DNA of 64,000 nucleotides. Source: Mucilaginibacter terrae (GTDB taxonomy: Bacteria; Bacteroidota; Bacteroidia; Sphingobacteriales; Sphingobacteriaceae). Location of the stretch: NCBI RefSeq assembly GCF_031951985.1, contig NZ_JAVLVU010000001.1:744001-808000 (forward strand). The letters run 5' to 3'. Below, in pieces: positions 37,235-44,967 of the stretch; position 1 is the first letter of the stretch; each line of letters opens with the position of its first letter. A model generated the notes under the pieces. The model was not told the DNA's origin. It searched no databases and was given only the letters and a program-made list of their open reading frames with translations. The position numbers and the translations under genes were made by a program.

Positions 37235-37326
37235 AAAATGTCATTTCGACGTTAGGAGAAATCTTTTCGAGTTTACAAGCTAACCGCTTCGAAAAGATTT
37301 CTCGTTATCACTCGAAATGACATTTT
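37235..37326. repeat. Nested inverted repeat element (family A)
   Basis: The outer arms AAAATGTCATTTCGA (37235-37249 and 37312-37326) are perfect reverse complements. Inner arms GAGAAATCTTTTCGA (37256-37270) and its complement (37289-37303) nest inside. Family motif ATGTCATTTCGA plus GAAATCTTTTCG is of the interspersed palindromic type seen in Sphingobacteriaceae. Confidence 0.8.
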
Positions 37327-37351
37327 TTTTAGCTTATTAAACCCCTAAAAA

Positions 37352-37435
37352 CGTCATTGCGAGGTACGAAGCAATCTCTGCGGAAGCATGGCGTTTAAGC
37401 ATAGTTCAGAGATTGCTTCGTACCTCGCAATGACG
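37352..37435. repeat. 29-bp perfect inverted repeat element (family B)
   Basis: Arms of 29 bases at 37352-37380 and 37407-37435 (starting CGTCATTGCGAGG and ending ACGAAGCAATCTCTG) are exact reverse complements, separated by 26 bases. The motif CGTCATTGCGAGG plus GCAATCTC is known as a recurrent intergenic repeat in many bacterial genomes. Confidence 0.9.
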
Positions 37436-37453
37436 ATTGATTGTATTTCTAAA

Positions 37454-37476
37454 AACCCTCTCCTTTGGAGAGGGTT
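37454..37476 (-). terminator. Terminator of the peroxiredoxin gene (repeat-derived)
   Basis: AACCCTCTCC (37454-37463) and GGAGAGGGTT (37467-37476) form a 10-bp stem with a 3-base loop; on the minus strand a T-run follows. A second imperfect GGGAGAGG lies beside it, typical of a repeat-derived hairpin. Confidence 0.85.
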
Positions 37477-37484
37477 GGGAGAGG

Positions 37485-38120
37485 TTACTTATTAGGCTGT
37501 GGCGTTAAACGCAAATACGGCTTAACACGGGTGTATCCTTTAGGGAAACGGGCTTCAATTTCTTCGTCTTTTACGGCAGGAGTAATTACTACGTCTTCGC
37601 CTTCTTTCCAGTCGGCCGGGGTGGCTACACTGTAGTTGGCGGTAAGCTGTAACGAGTCGATAACGCGCAAAATTTCTACAAAATTACGACCGGTTGATGC
37701 CGGGTAGGTAATGATAAGTTTAATGCTCTTATCTGGCGCAATGATAAATAACGAACGTACAGTGGCTGTTAACGATGCGTTAGGGTGAATCATATCATAC
37801 GCTTCAGAAATCTCACGGTTTTCGTCGGCTATGATGGGGAAGTTTACTTCTACGTTTTGAGTTTCATTAATATCGCTGATCCAGCCGTGATGTGATTCAA
37901 CCGAGTCTACACTCAGGGCGGCCACTTTTACATTACGTTTTTCAAATTCGTCTTTCAATGCTGCGGTACGGCCCAGTTCGGTGGTACAAACCGGTGTATA
38001 ATCGGCCGGGTGCGAAAATAGCACGCCCCAGCTATCGCCTAAAAATTCATAAAAATCAATGTCACCAATAGAAGTTTGTGCTTTGAAGTTGGGGGCTTTA
38101 TCGCCTAATCTTAAGCTCAT
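37485..38120 (-). CDS. 1-Cys peroxiredoxin (Prx6 type)
   Basis: A 211-residue cytoplasmic peroxidase that reduces hydrogen and organic peroxides. The peroxidatic Cys45 lies in HPADYTPVCTTELG; it is the only cysteine in the protein, as expected for the 1-Cys Prx6 group, so it needs an external reductant. The later block HPNASLTATVRSLFIIAPDKSIKLIITYP and the C-terminal EIEARFPKGYTRVKPYLRLTPQ match this group. It is divergent from an OsmC-family gene, with a dyad between them. Confidence 0.95.
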   Translation of the reverse strand: MSLRLGDKAPNFKAQTSIGDIDFYEFLGDSWGVLFSHPADYTPVCTTELGRTAALKDEFEKRNVKVAALSVDSVESHHGWISDINETQNVEVNFPIIADENREISEAYDMIHPNASLTATVRSLFIIAPDKSIKLIITYPASTGRNFVEILRVIDSLQLTANYSVATPADWKEGEDVVITPAVKDEEIEARFPKGYTRVKPYLRLTPQPNK

Positions 38121-38237
38121 GTTGTTTTTAATTTTAGATGTATGTTAACTTATAAATGGTTTTATGCCGCTAAGGTTTGACGTCTTTAAACGAGAAATTA
38201 ATTAACGCTGTAAAACAAATATATAAAGAGTTTTAAA

Positions 38238-38260
38238 TAGTCTATAATTTTAGTAGACTA
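38238..38260. promoter_or_regulatory. Dyad between divergent peroxiredoxin and OsmC genes
   Basis: TAGTCTA (38238-38244) and TAGACTA (38254-38260) form a 7-bp inverted repeat with a 9-base AT-rich centre, about midway between the two starts. It has the size and symmetry of a dimeric repressor or activator site; the binding protein is unknown. Confidence 0.4.
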
Positions 38261-38359
38261 CCAGCAAATATTTTACCTTATATACACAATGTTTAAATAT
38301 TCCGCCTTTAATTACTTGATAAATGATGTTTACCCTGTATGTTTACTGCTGCTAATATT

Positions 38360-38767
38360 ATGGAAGAACAAAAAAAATCAGTTGCCCAGGGCAAAGCCAG
38401 TATAACCCGCGCCCATTATCAAACCATTGCCACCAGCGGAAACCATGCTGTTGTTGCCGATGAACCAAGTGATTTAGGCGGAACCGATACCGGCATGACC
38501 CCATTTGGCTTATTACTGGCCAGCCTGGGCAGTTGCACAGCTATTACTCTACGTATGTACATTGACCGCAAAATGTGGATAGTAGATGAAATAAACGTTG
38601 ACCTGGAGATATTTGCCATGCCTGATGGAAACCTCATTGAAACCCGGATACATTTTAAAGGCGAGCTGATTGACGAGCAGGTTGAACGGTTATTAGATAT
38701 TGCTAAAAAATGTCCTGTTCACAAGTTACTTACGGGCAATATTATGATTGAGACAAAGATAATATAA
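38360..38767 (+). CDS. OsmC family peroxide reductase
   Basis: A 135-residue OsmC/Ohr-type protein. The start is set at ATG 38360 (MEEQKKSVAQGKASITR); an ATG at 38339 sits inside a possible TATGTTTA -7 region. Two catalytic cysteines are present: Cys59 in LASLGSCTAITLRMY and Cys118 in CPVHKLL. This family reduces organic hydroperoxides with thiols, dihydrolipoamide in known cases. Divergent from the 1-Cys peroxiredoxin, consistent with shared peroxide defence. Confidence 0.9.
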   Translation: MEEQKKSVAQGKASITRAHYQTIATSGNHAVVADEPSDLGGTDTGMTPFGLLLASLGSCTAITLRMYIDRKMWIVDEINVDLEIFAMPDGNLIETRIHFKGELIDEQVERLLDIAKKCPVHKLLTGNIMIETKII

Positions 38768-38782
38768 ATACAACCCACACTA

Positions 38783-38813
38783 TTGTCATTCTGAACGATA
38801 GTGAAGAATCTTA
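38783..38813. repeat. Single-arm copy of the family A repeat
   Basis: A sequence beginning TTGTCATTCTGAACGATAG and ending GAAGAATCTTA resembles one arm of the element at 37235-37326 but without a clean second arm; a degraded CTCGTACCGAG follows at about 38844. A small TCCGCC/GGCGGA hairpin is at 38877-38891. Confidence 0.5.
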
Positions 38814-38916
38814 TACGCTAAACTAACCAAGTGTCTAAAATTTCTCGTACCGAGCTAATATGTTGGTTAAAATCCTTCCGCCTTGGGCGGAGAAAGAGGT
38901 TAGATAGGGCAATAAA

Positions 38917-38948
38917 AAAAGGCTTATACCATATGGTATAAGCCTTTT
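38917..38948. terminator. Bidirectional terminator of rplU-rpmA
   Basis: AAAAGGCTTATACC (38917-38930) pairs with GGTATAAGCCTTTT (38935-38948), with A and T runs outside. It ends the ribosomal protein operon on the minus strand. Confidence 0.92.
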
Positions 38949-38970
38949 ATATTTTGTGTAAAACCGAGAA

Positions 38971-39390
38971 TTACTCAGCTACAACTTCTTCGCCTTCGGT
39001 AGCAGTTTCAGCTTTAGGGGCCTCTTCTACTTCTTCAACTTTAGCTTTAGGAGCTTTTTTAGCTTTTACCGGAGCAACTTCTGCTTCAACAGCTGCGGCA
39101 GCCACAGGAGCAACTTCAACTGCTACTTCAGCAGCTTCGTATGGTAATACCGATACGTATGAACGGTTATCAGCTTTCTTTTTGAAAACTACCTGACCGT
39201 CTGTTAAGGCAAATAAAGTATGGTCGCGACCAATACCTACGTTTAAGCCCGGGTTATGACGGGTACCACGCTGACGAACGATGATGTTACCTGCAATAGC
39301 AGCCTGACCACCGAAAATCTTGATACCTAAGCGTTTGCTATGCGATTCGCGGCCGTTCTTCGAACTACCCGCACCTTTTTTGTGAGCCAT
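38971..39390 (-). CDS. rpmA: Ribosomal protein L27 with acidic C-terminal extension
   Basis: A 139-residue version of bL27. Residues 1-87 are canonical ([60 protein letters not shown]), the part that contacts the peptidyl-transferase centre. From about residue 88 a tail rich in Ala, Val, Glu, Lys and Pro ([20 protein letters not shown]... to EEVVAE) adds about 50 residues not found in Escherichia coli L27, which ends near residue 85. The tail looks flexible. Second gene of the rplU-rpmA operon. Confidence 0.95.
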   Translation of the reverse strand: MAHKKGAGSSKNGRESHSKRLGIKIFGGQAAIAGNIIVRQRGTRHNPGLNVGIGRDHTLFALTDGQVVFKKKADNRSYVSVLPYEAAEVAVEVAPVAAAAVEAEVAPVKAKKAPKAKVEEVEEAPKAETATEGEEVVAE

Positions 39391-39440
39391 TTTGTAATAT
39401 TATTATTAGTACGGAGAGCCGCACCAAGTTAAACCTTCAA

Positions 39441-39749
39441 TTATAATGTAATACCTGTGATGGCAATTTTAGTGAATTGCTGACGGTGACCGTTTTTCTT
39501 TTTGTAACCTTTTCTGCGTTTCTTTTTGAAAACCAGAACTTTTTCACCTTTTACATGAGACAGGATCGTAGCTGAAACTTTAGCACCGCTTAACGCGCTA
39601 CCTAACGAAAATTTACCTTCGTTTTCTGCTAACAATACTTTGTCAAATTCAATATTAGCGCCCTCATCTCCTTGTAAGCGGTGTACAAAGATGTGCTGGT
39701 CTTTTGCAACTTTAAACTGTTGCCCGGCTATATCTACTATTGCGTACAT
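39441..39749 (-). CDS. rplU: Ribosomal protein L21
   Basis: A 102-residue bL21, a 50S protein binding 23S rRNA. Motifs: MYAIVDIAGQQFKVAKDQHIFVHRL and the basic VLVFKKKRRKGYKKKNGHRQQFTKIAITGI. It precedes rpmA by 50 bases, the standard rplU-rpmA order. The 250 bases upstream hold a small hairpin (39861-39882, TACTGACA/TGTCAGTA) of unknown role. Confidence 0.97.
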   Translation of the reverse strand: MYAIVDIAGQQFKVAKDQHIFVHRLQGDEGANIEFDKVLLAENEGKFSLGSALSGAKVSATILSHVKGEKVLVFKKKRRKGYKKKNGHRQQFTKIAITGITL

Positions 39750-40000
39750 TGTTTATAAATAATTAATTGTTTAAAAATTTGAGGTGCAAATATATGAATA
39801 CTTATTTTAAAAAGCAACGCACCTAATAAATATTCTTCCACTCCATTGCCATTCAAAAGGTACTGACAAAATCCTGTCAGTATTCAACACGTTCAACATA
39901 TTTCATGAAACACTAAACTTTACACCACGGAAAAGAGAGACATATAAGGTATGTTTCGCGATTTTCAGTGAAGAAAAGCAAAATAGAGCAGTTCTTGAAA

Positions 40001-40492
40001 TTACTTTAAATGCTTCTCGTGCTCATCAATTACTTTGAGTATTTCTTTGATGAGACGTTCATTGGCATCTTTCAATGCGGAGTCGCCGTCATAATTCTGA
40101 TCATAAAACACCTTTTTGGTTTTATCTTTATATACAAACTCGATCAGGTATTTGGGTGCGGGTTGCTTGCTATCGCTCTTTTCTTCTGCCGGAAAGTTCC
40201 AGAAACCCAGATCGGCCGCTTTACGGTGCAGATACAACAGATCATCTTTACTCAACTTCATATTAAGTTTTTTGATGTTTCCGCTGGTGGTTTTGTATTG
40301 GTAATCGCCTGTTTTTGAGTTGTATTTATTCTCCAGGCTATCGGTTAAACCATACTCAATACGCAGGTACTGAAAATCGGCAAAACGGTATGGTGCATTC
40401 TTAACCATCATACCATAGTAATAACCACAGTACATTAATATAGGTACAATGATAGTAAGGCCGAAAAATATTTTTCTTCTTTTATCTGTCAT
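40001..40492 (-). CDS. Hypothetical single-span membrane protein
   Basis: A 163-residue protein with one N-terminal membrane segment (about 9-27, FFGLTIIVPILMYCGYYYG) and a charged soluble domain outside. Blocks such as LSKDDLLYLHRKAADLGFWNFP and KYLIEFVYKDKTKKVFYD suggest a small alpha/beta domain. No known family is recognised. It stands alone, with an 80-base gap to the symporter gene. Confidence 0.65.
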   Translation of the reverse strand: MTDKRRKIFFGLTIIVPILMYCGYYYGMMVKNAPYRFADFQYLRIEYGLTDSLENKYNSKTGDYQYKTTSGNIKKLNMKLSKDDLLYLHRKAADLGFWNFPAEEKSDSKQPAPKYLIEFVYKDKTKKVFYDQNYDGDSALKDANERLIKEILKVIDEHEKHLK

Positions 40493-40583
40493 GGGGTGTA
40501 AGTAGTGAGCTATTATCTTACTCAGTTATAGGGGCGCAAAGGTATAAATCCCAACTCGAACTTTCGAATTTTGAGATCAATCC

Positions 40584-41957
40584 TTAATTCTTCAGCTCTC
40601 CCTCCCATTTACTAACTACGGCGGTTGCCATGGCGTTACCCAATACGTTGGTTGCAGAGCGGCCCATATCTAACAATGGATCGATGCCAATTAATAAAGC
40701 TAAACCAGCCTCGGGAATATCAAACATGGCAATAGTACCGGCAATAACCACCAACGATGCACGCGGAACGCCGGCAATACCTTTACTGGTTAACATAAGC
40801 ACCAACAACATGGAAAGTTGCTGACCAAAAGCTAAATGTATACCATACGATTGCGCCAAAAACAACGACGCAAAGGTCATGTACATCATCGAACCATCAA
40901 GATTAAAAGAGTAACCCAACGGCAACACAAAGCTCACGATCTTATTATTACAGCCAAAGCGCTCCAGTTCCATTAAAATACGTGGGTAAGCAGCCTCGCT
41001 GGTTGAAGTACTGAAAGCTACCAGCATGGCATCCTTAATGCGGTTAAGCAACGTAAATGCACGTTTACCCAAAACTGCAAAACCGGCCAGTAATATTACT
41101 AACCACAAAACCACCAGCGAGAAATAGAACTCTCCTATAAAAATAGCATAGGTTGATAAAATACCTAAACCTTGGCGCGCAATTACTGCCGTTATGGCCC
41201 CAAAAACAGCCAATGGAGCAACCAGCATAACATAACCGGTTATTTTAAGGATCACATGAGCAATGGCATCCATGGCTTTGATCACTATTTCACCTTTTTC
41301 GCCAATGGCACCGGTGGCTACGCCAAAGAACAGGGCAAACACCACAATTTGCAATATCTCGTTATTGGCCATCGATTCCACAAAGCTTTTTGGAAACACG
41401 TGGCTGATAAAATCGCGCAGGGATAAAGCAGTTTTTTGTATACCTGTACTTAAATGGCTATCGGGCAGCGGGATATGCATGGTTTCACCCGGTTTAAAAA
41501 AGTTAACCAGCATCATACCTAATAGCAATGATACCAGGGTAGCACTCAAAAACCATAACATGGTTTTACCGCCGATACGGCCTACCGCGCCAATATCGCC
41601 CACTTTGGCAACACCTACTACAAGCGTGGTAAATACCAGTGGTGCTACGATCATTTTTATAAGGCGCAGGAAAATATCGCTGAGTATACTAAAGCCTACC
41701 AGTTTATCTTCGCGACTGGTATCGGCATCTTTTCGTTCTTTTAATATAGTAACGCGTTCGGCTTTAAGGCTGGTAAATTCGGCAACGGTGGTGTCGTTTA
41801 ATTGAACGATACGCGTATCGATTGCTTTTACACGGGTATCAACAGTCGTTATTTTGTCGTTATACTCTTTTATTACAGTAACATTGTATAAATATCCTGT
41901 AATAACGCCTAAAACGAGGGCTAAAAAGATAAAAAGGGTAAGTTTGCTCTGCTTCAT
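40584..41957 (-). CDS. Dicarboxylate/amino acid:cation symporter (DAACS/GltP type)
   Basis: A 457-residue glutamate/aspartate or C4-dicarboxylate importer driven by Na+ or H+. Family motifs: the Ser-rich hairpin region VAFSTSTSEAAYPRILMELE, the YSFNLDGSMMYMTFASLFLAQ stretch with the NMDGS-like motif (here NLDGS), and MLTSKGIAGVPRASLVVIAGT. Between the first and second membrane helices there is an unusual charged helical insert (about 32-84, KEYNDKITTVDTRVKAIDTR...) predicted to be coiled coil, absent from standard GltP. Likely periplasmic or part of a trimer interface. Confidence 0.92.
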   Translation of the reverse strand: MKQSKLTLFIFLALVLGVITGYLYNVTVIKEYNDKITTVDTRVKAIDTRIVQLNDTTVAEFTSLKAERVTILKERKDADTSREDKLVGFSILSDIFLRLIKMIVAPLVFTTLVVGVAKVGDIGAVGRIGGKTMLWFLSATLVSLLLGMMLVNFFKPGETMHIPLPDSHLSTGIQKTALSLRDFISHVFPKSFVESMANNEILQIVVFALFFGVATGAIGEKGEIVIKAMDAIAHVILKITGYVMLVAPLAVFGAITAVIARQGLGILSTYAIFIGEFYFSLVVLWLVILLAGFAVLGKRAFTLLNRIKDAMLVAFSTSTSEAAYPRILMELERFGCNNKIVSFVLPLGYSFNLDGSMMYMTFASLFLAQSYGIHLAFGQQLSMLLVLMLTSKGIAGVPRASLVVIAGTIAMFDIPEAGLALLIGIDPLLDMGRSATNVLGNAMATAVVSKWEGELKN

Positions 41958-42020
41958 GAAACCATTTGAAGGGATAAAACTACAATAATTTAATATTCTG
42001 CTAAAATTTAAAGTGATACG

Positions 42021-42545
42021 ATGGGCGTCACCACCTATAGTTTACAAAATATAAAGAAGGAACTGCAGCATTTAAGCAGCAACCAGCTTGCCGAGCTATG
42101 TCTCAGGCTCACAAAATATAAAAAGGAAAATAAAGAGTTGCTCTCTTACCTTATGTTTGAAGCGCATAACGAGACCAGCTATATTGAGGGTGTAAAACAG
42201 GAAATGGATGAGCTATTTGCCGAAATAAACAGCCATTATTATTACCAGGCTAAAAGCCTGCGTAAGATATTACGCCTGGTTACCAAGCATAGCAAATTCA
42301 TGGCATCAAAACCTGCTGAAATTGACCTGCTGCTACATTTCTGTAAACAGTATGGTAAATACATTAATAAAAATATTGGCTATAAACCGCTTAAACAACT
42401 ACTGCACCGCCAGCTCGAAAAAATAGCCAAACTTATCAGCGGTCTGCACGAAGACCTGCAGTACGATTATAAAACCGAATTTGAAAACGTTGTTTTACAG
42501 GCCGATGAGCACTACAGCTGGATAAATAAGCGCGACTACCTGTAA
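42021..42545 (+). CDS. Conserved hypothetical helical protein
   Basis: A 174-residue, lysine- and tyrosine-rich soluble protein with long amphipathic helices (LSSNQLAELCLRLTKYKKENKELLSYLMFEA, then AKSLRKILRLVTKHSKFMASK). No signal peptide, no known domain recognised. It is followed after 56 bases by the sigma factor gene and could be transcribed together with it. Confidence 0.7.
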   Translation: MGVTTYSLQNIKKELQHLSSNQLAELCLRLTKYKKENKELLSYLMFEAHNETSYIEGVKQEMDELFAEINSHYYYQAKSLRKILRLVTKHSKFMASKPAEIDLLLHFCKQYGKYINKNIGYKPLKQLLHRQLEKIAKLISGLHEDLQYDYKTEFENVVLQADEHYSWINKRDYL

Positions 42546-42601
42546 CAATTGTTATATTAGCCAATCTAACAAGCACACAACTTAAAAAACTAACGATCAC
42601 A

Positions 42602-43099
42602 GTGGCTGATAAAGATGCTGCCTTCAGGCAGATATTCGAATCGAACTCAAAAAAAATATTCCGCCTGTGCTACGGTTATACCGGCGACGAGGATGCAGCG
42701 CACGACCTGTTGCAGGAAACTTTTGTTAAGGTTTGGCAAAACCTTGATAAGTTTCGCAACACGGCCATGATTTCGACATGGATATACCGTATTGCCGTAA
42801 ACACGTGCTTAACTTACCTGCGCTCAGAAAAACGCCAGGCCAAGGAAGAACTCACCCCGCAATTTGCAGAAAGCCACAAAGAAGAATTTTCAGAAAAAAA
42901 CGAACAGGTAGCGCTGCTGTACAAGTGTATAGCCAGGCTCGAAGAATCAGAAAGAATCATAATTACTATGGTGCTTGATGAACTACCCTACCCCGAAATT
43001 GCCGACATATCGGGTATATCCGAAGGCAACCTGCGGGTTAAAATTCATCGTATTAAACAAAAGCTAACCGATTTATATAATCAATATGAAAGACTTTGA
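42602..43099 (+). CDS. ECF-type RNA polymerase sigma factor
   Basis: A 165-residue sigma-70 family factor with region 2 (residues about 8-75, ending RIAVNTCLTYLRSEKR, with the -10-contact helix DLLQETFVKVWQNLDKF) and region 4 (about 108-160, LDELPYPEIADISGISEGNLRVKIHRIKQKL), and no region 1 or 3. The start is GTG 42602; no in-frame ATG gives a complete region 2. It overlaps the next gene by 14 bases, which therefore is the best candidate anti-sigma factor. Confidence 0.93.
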   Translation: MADKDAAFRQIFESNSKKIFRLCYGYTGDEDAAHDLLQETFVKVWQNLDKFRNTAMISTWIYRIAVNTCLTYLRSEKRQAKEELTPQFAESHKEEFSEKNEQVALLYKCIARLEESERIIITMVLDELPYPEIADISGISEGNLRVKIHRIKQKLTDLYNQYERL

Positions 43100-43676
43100 A
43101 CACCTGCTATCGGTTTGGCAAGAACAACCAAAGCAACCCAGACTTTCGGTGGATGATGTGCTGAAACAGGTAAAAAAAGGAGTAAACAAACTGGGCATAG
43201 GCGTATTGTACGGCATTATTGCTGCAACAGTAGCCATTGTATTTACAGCAGGACTAACACTATTTGCAGTATTTGAGCAACGCCTCAGCTATATAGGTTT
43301 ATTTGTAATGCTGTTTGGTATGATAACTTACCTTATACTGCAAATTGGCGATTACCGTACCATAACCCGGCATGATGTAACGCTTAACCCGGCGGCTTAC
43401 CTTAAAAGTTTAAAAGAATACCAAACCCGCAGGGCCTATTTAAACGGCCGTTTTTATTATGCTTTTGCAGTGATGATTTGCGTAGGCGTATCTTTATACA
43501 CAGTTGAAGTATTTGCTAATAAACACATAGCATTCAAGATATTATATTACATATTTTGTGGTGGAACGATCATTTTTACCACTTTCTTCCTGAAAGATAA
43601 ATTTATTCAACGTGAGCAAAAACGGGTAAGTTATTTGATTGAGCGCCTGGAAAGACTGGAAGGACAATTTGAGTAA
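43086..43676 (+). CDS. Multi-pass membrane protein, candidate anti-sigma partner
   Basis: A 196-residue protein with a soluble N-terminus (MKDFEHLLSVWQEQPKQPRLSVDDVLKQVKK) and about four membrane segments (about 38-62, 68-87, 121-141, 148-167). A basic, helical C-terminus follows. It contains no ZAS zinc motif (His-x3-Cys-x2-Cys). Because its start lies inside the sigma gene, the two are co-translated. A role as membrane anchor or anti-sigma factor is inferred from position only. Confidence 0.7.
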   Translation: MKDFEHLLSVWQEQPKQPRLSVDDVLKQVKKGVNKLGIGVLYGIIAATVAIVFTAGLTLFAVFEQRLSYIGLFVMLFGMITYLILQIGDYRTITRHDVTLNPAAYLKSLKEYQTRRAYLNGRFYYAFAVMICVGVSLYTVEVFANKHIAFKILYYIFCGGTIIFTTFFLKDKFIQREQKRVSYLIERLERLEGQFE

Positions 43677-43740
43677 ATAGTATTATACTTAAAAGTTAAT
43701 ACTTGCTCTTTGTTACGCCTTTACTTGCTATCTTTCTTGC

Positions 43741-44967
43741 ATGAAAATGCATTTGGCTATTGTTGCCCTGCTTATTGCCGGCACTACTTCTGTTAACGCT
43801 CAACAAAAGACAAAATCAACATACTACTTCCCTCCTGCCGGTGCGTGGCAAACACAGGCTCCTGCACAGTTGGGATTAAGTGCTGATGCTATTCGGCAAA
43901 CTATAAGCTTTGCAAAAGAGCATGAGGCCAAAGCCTCGCGTAATGGTGAGCTTGCACAATTTCAGAGTTTTGGTAAGGAACCGTTTAGCGAAGCCGTAGG
44001 TCCGCTTACCGACCGTGGCGGCTCCACCGGCATCATCATACATAAAGGTTACATTGTTGCCCAATGGGGCGAACTTAACCGCGTTGATATCGTGAACAGC
44101 GTGACCAAAAGCCTGTTATCAACCGTTATTGGTTTAGCTGTTGACCGGGGACTTATTAAAAGCACCGTGGATACCGTGGCTAATTATGTTCCGTTTGTAG
44201 AGTTGTATAACTTTGGCATTAATAACCCCGTGCGCGAAGATGTTCAAAACAGTATTATTTACCCATTTGCATCGGCACACAATCGCAAGCTTACGTGGGA
44301 GGTGATGCTGCGCCAAACCAGCGACTGGGAAGGCACGCTTTGGGGCAAACCCGATTGGGCCGACCGTCCGCAAGGAGAAATAGAGCAATACAAAACCCGC
44401 CAGAGTAACGAGCCGGGCAGCATTTATAAATACAATGACGTACGCGTAAATGCCTTAGCATTAGCGGCAACATCAGTATGGCGTAAACCTTTGCCACAGG
44501 TGCTTAAAGAAAACATTATGGACCCCATAGGCGCTTCAACTACCTGGCGCTGGACGGGCTACCGCACTTCATGGATAGTGATGGACGGCCAGCCTGTGCA
44601 ATCGGTTAGCGGTGGCGGTCATTGGGGCGGCGGAGCGTTTATTAACGCTTATGATATGGCACGCTTTGGCTTGCTCACCCTGCGCCAGGGTAACTGGAAC
44701 GGCAAACAACTCATCAGCAAGCAATGGGTTAAGCAGGCGCTTACCCCAACCACGGCTAACAAAGGTTACGGCTATATGAACTGGTTTTTAAATACCGATA
44801 AAAAAATGCTACCATCGGCCCCCGAAACGGCTTGGGTACACATAGGCAACGGCACCAACATGATTTATTGCGACCCCGAACATGATGTGGTTATGGTAGT
44901 GCGTTGGATTGAGAATAAAGACATGGATGGCGTAGTGAAGACTTTGTTGGCAGCGTTTAAGAAATGA
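43741..44967 (+). CDS. Class C beta-lactamase-fold serine hydrolase
   Basis: A 408-residue exported hydrolase (signal MKMHLAIVALLIAGTTSVNAQQ). The S-x-x-K motif is Ser120-Lys123 in NSVTKSLLS; the Y-x-N motif is in YKYNDVRVNA; a late GGGHWGGGAFI and HIGNGTN block match the third motif region. It belongs to the penicillin-binding-protein/esterase branch, which can act as esterase, D-aminopeptidase or cell-wall enzyme. The next gene overlaps its stop (ATGA). Confidence 0.9.
   Translation: MKMHLAIVALLIAGTTSVNAQQKTKSTYYFPPAGAWQTQAPAQLGLSADAIRQTISFAKEHEAKASRNGELAQFQSFGKEPFSEAVGPLTDRGGSTGIIIHKGYIVAQWGELNRVDIVNSVTKSLLSTVIGLAVDRGLIKSTVDTVANYVPFVELYNFGINNPVREDVQNSIIYPFASAHNRKLTWEVMLRQTSDWEGTLWGKPDWADRPQGEIEQYKTRQSNEPGSIYKYNDVRVNALALAATSVWRKPLPQVLKENIMDPIGASTTWRWTGYRTSWIVMDGQPVQSVSGGGHWGGGAFINAYDMARFGLLTLRQGNWNGKQLISKQWVKQALTPTTANKGYGYMNWFLNTDKKMLPSAPETAWVHIGNGTNMIYCDPEHDVVMVVRWIENKDMDGVVKTLLAAFKK

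Noticed and set aside
37188..37484. CRISPR array in the repeat-rich gap
   Set aside because: The repeats are three different inverted families, not evenly spaced direct repeats with unique spacers.
39861..39882. Hairpin TACTGACA/TGTCAGTA upstream of rplU as a ribosomal leader or terminator
   Set aside because: Short 8-bp stem without a T-run and more than 100 bases from rplU; not enough to call an autoregulatory leader.
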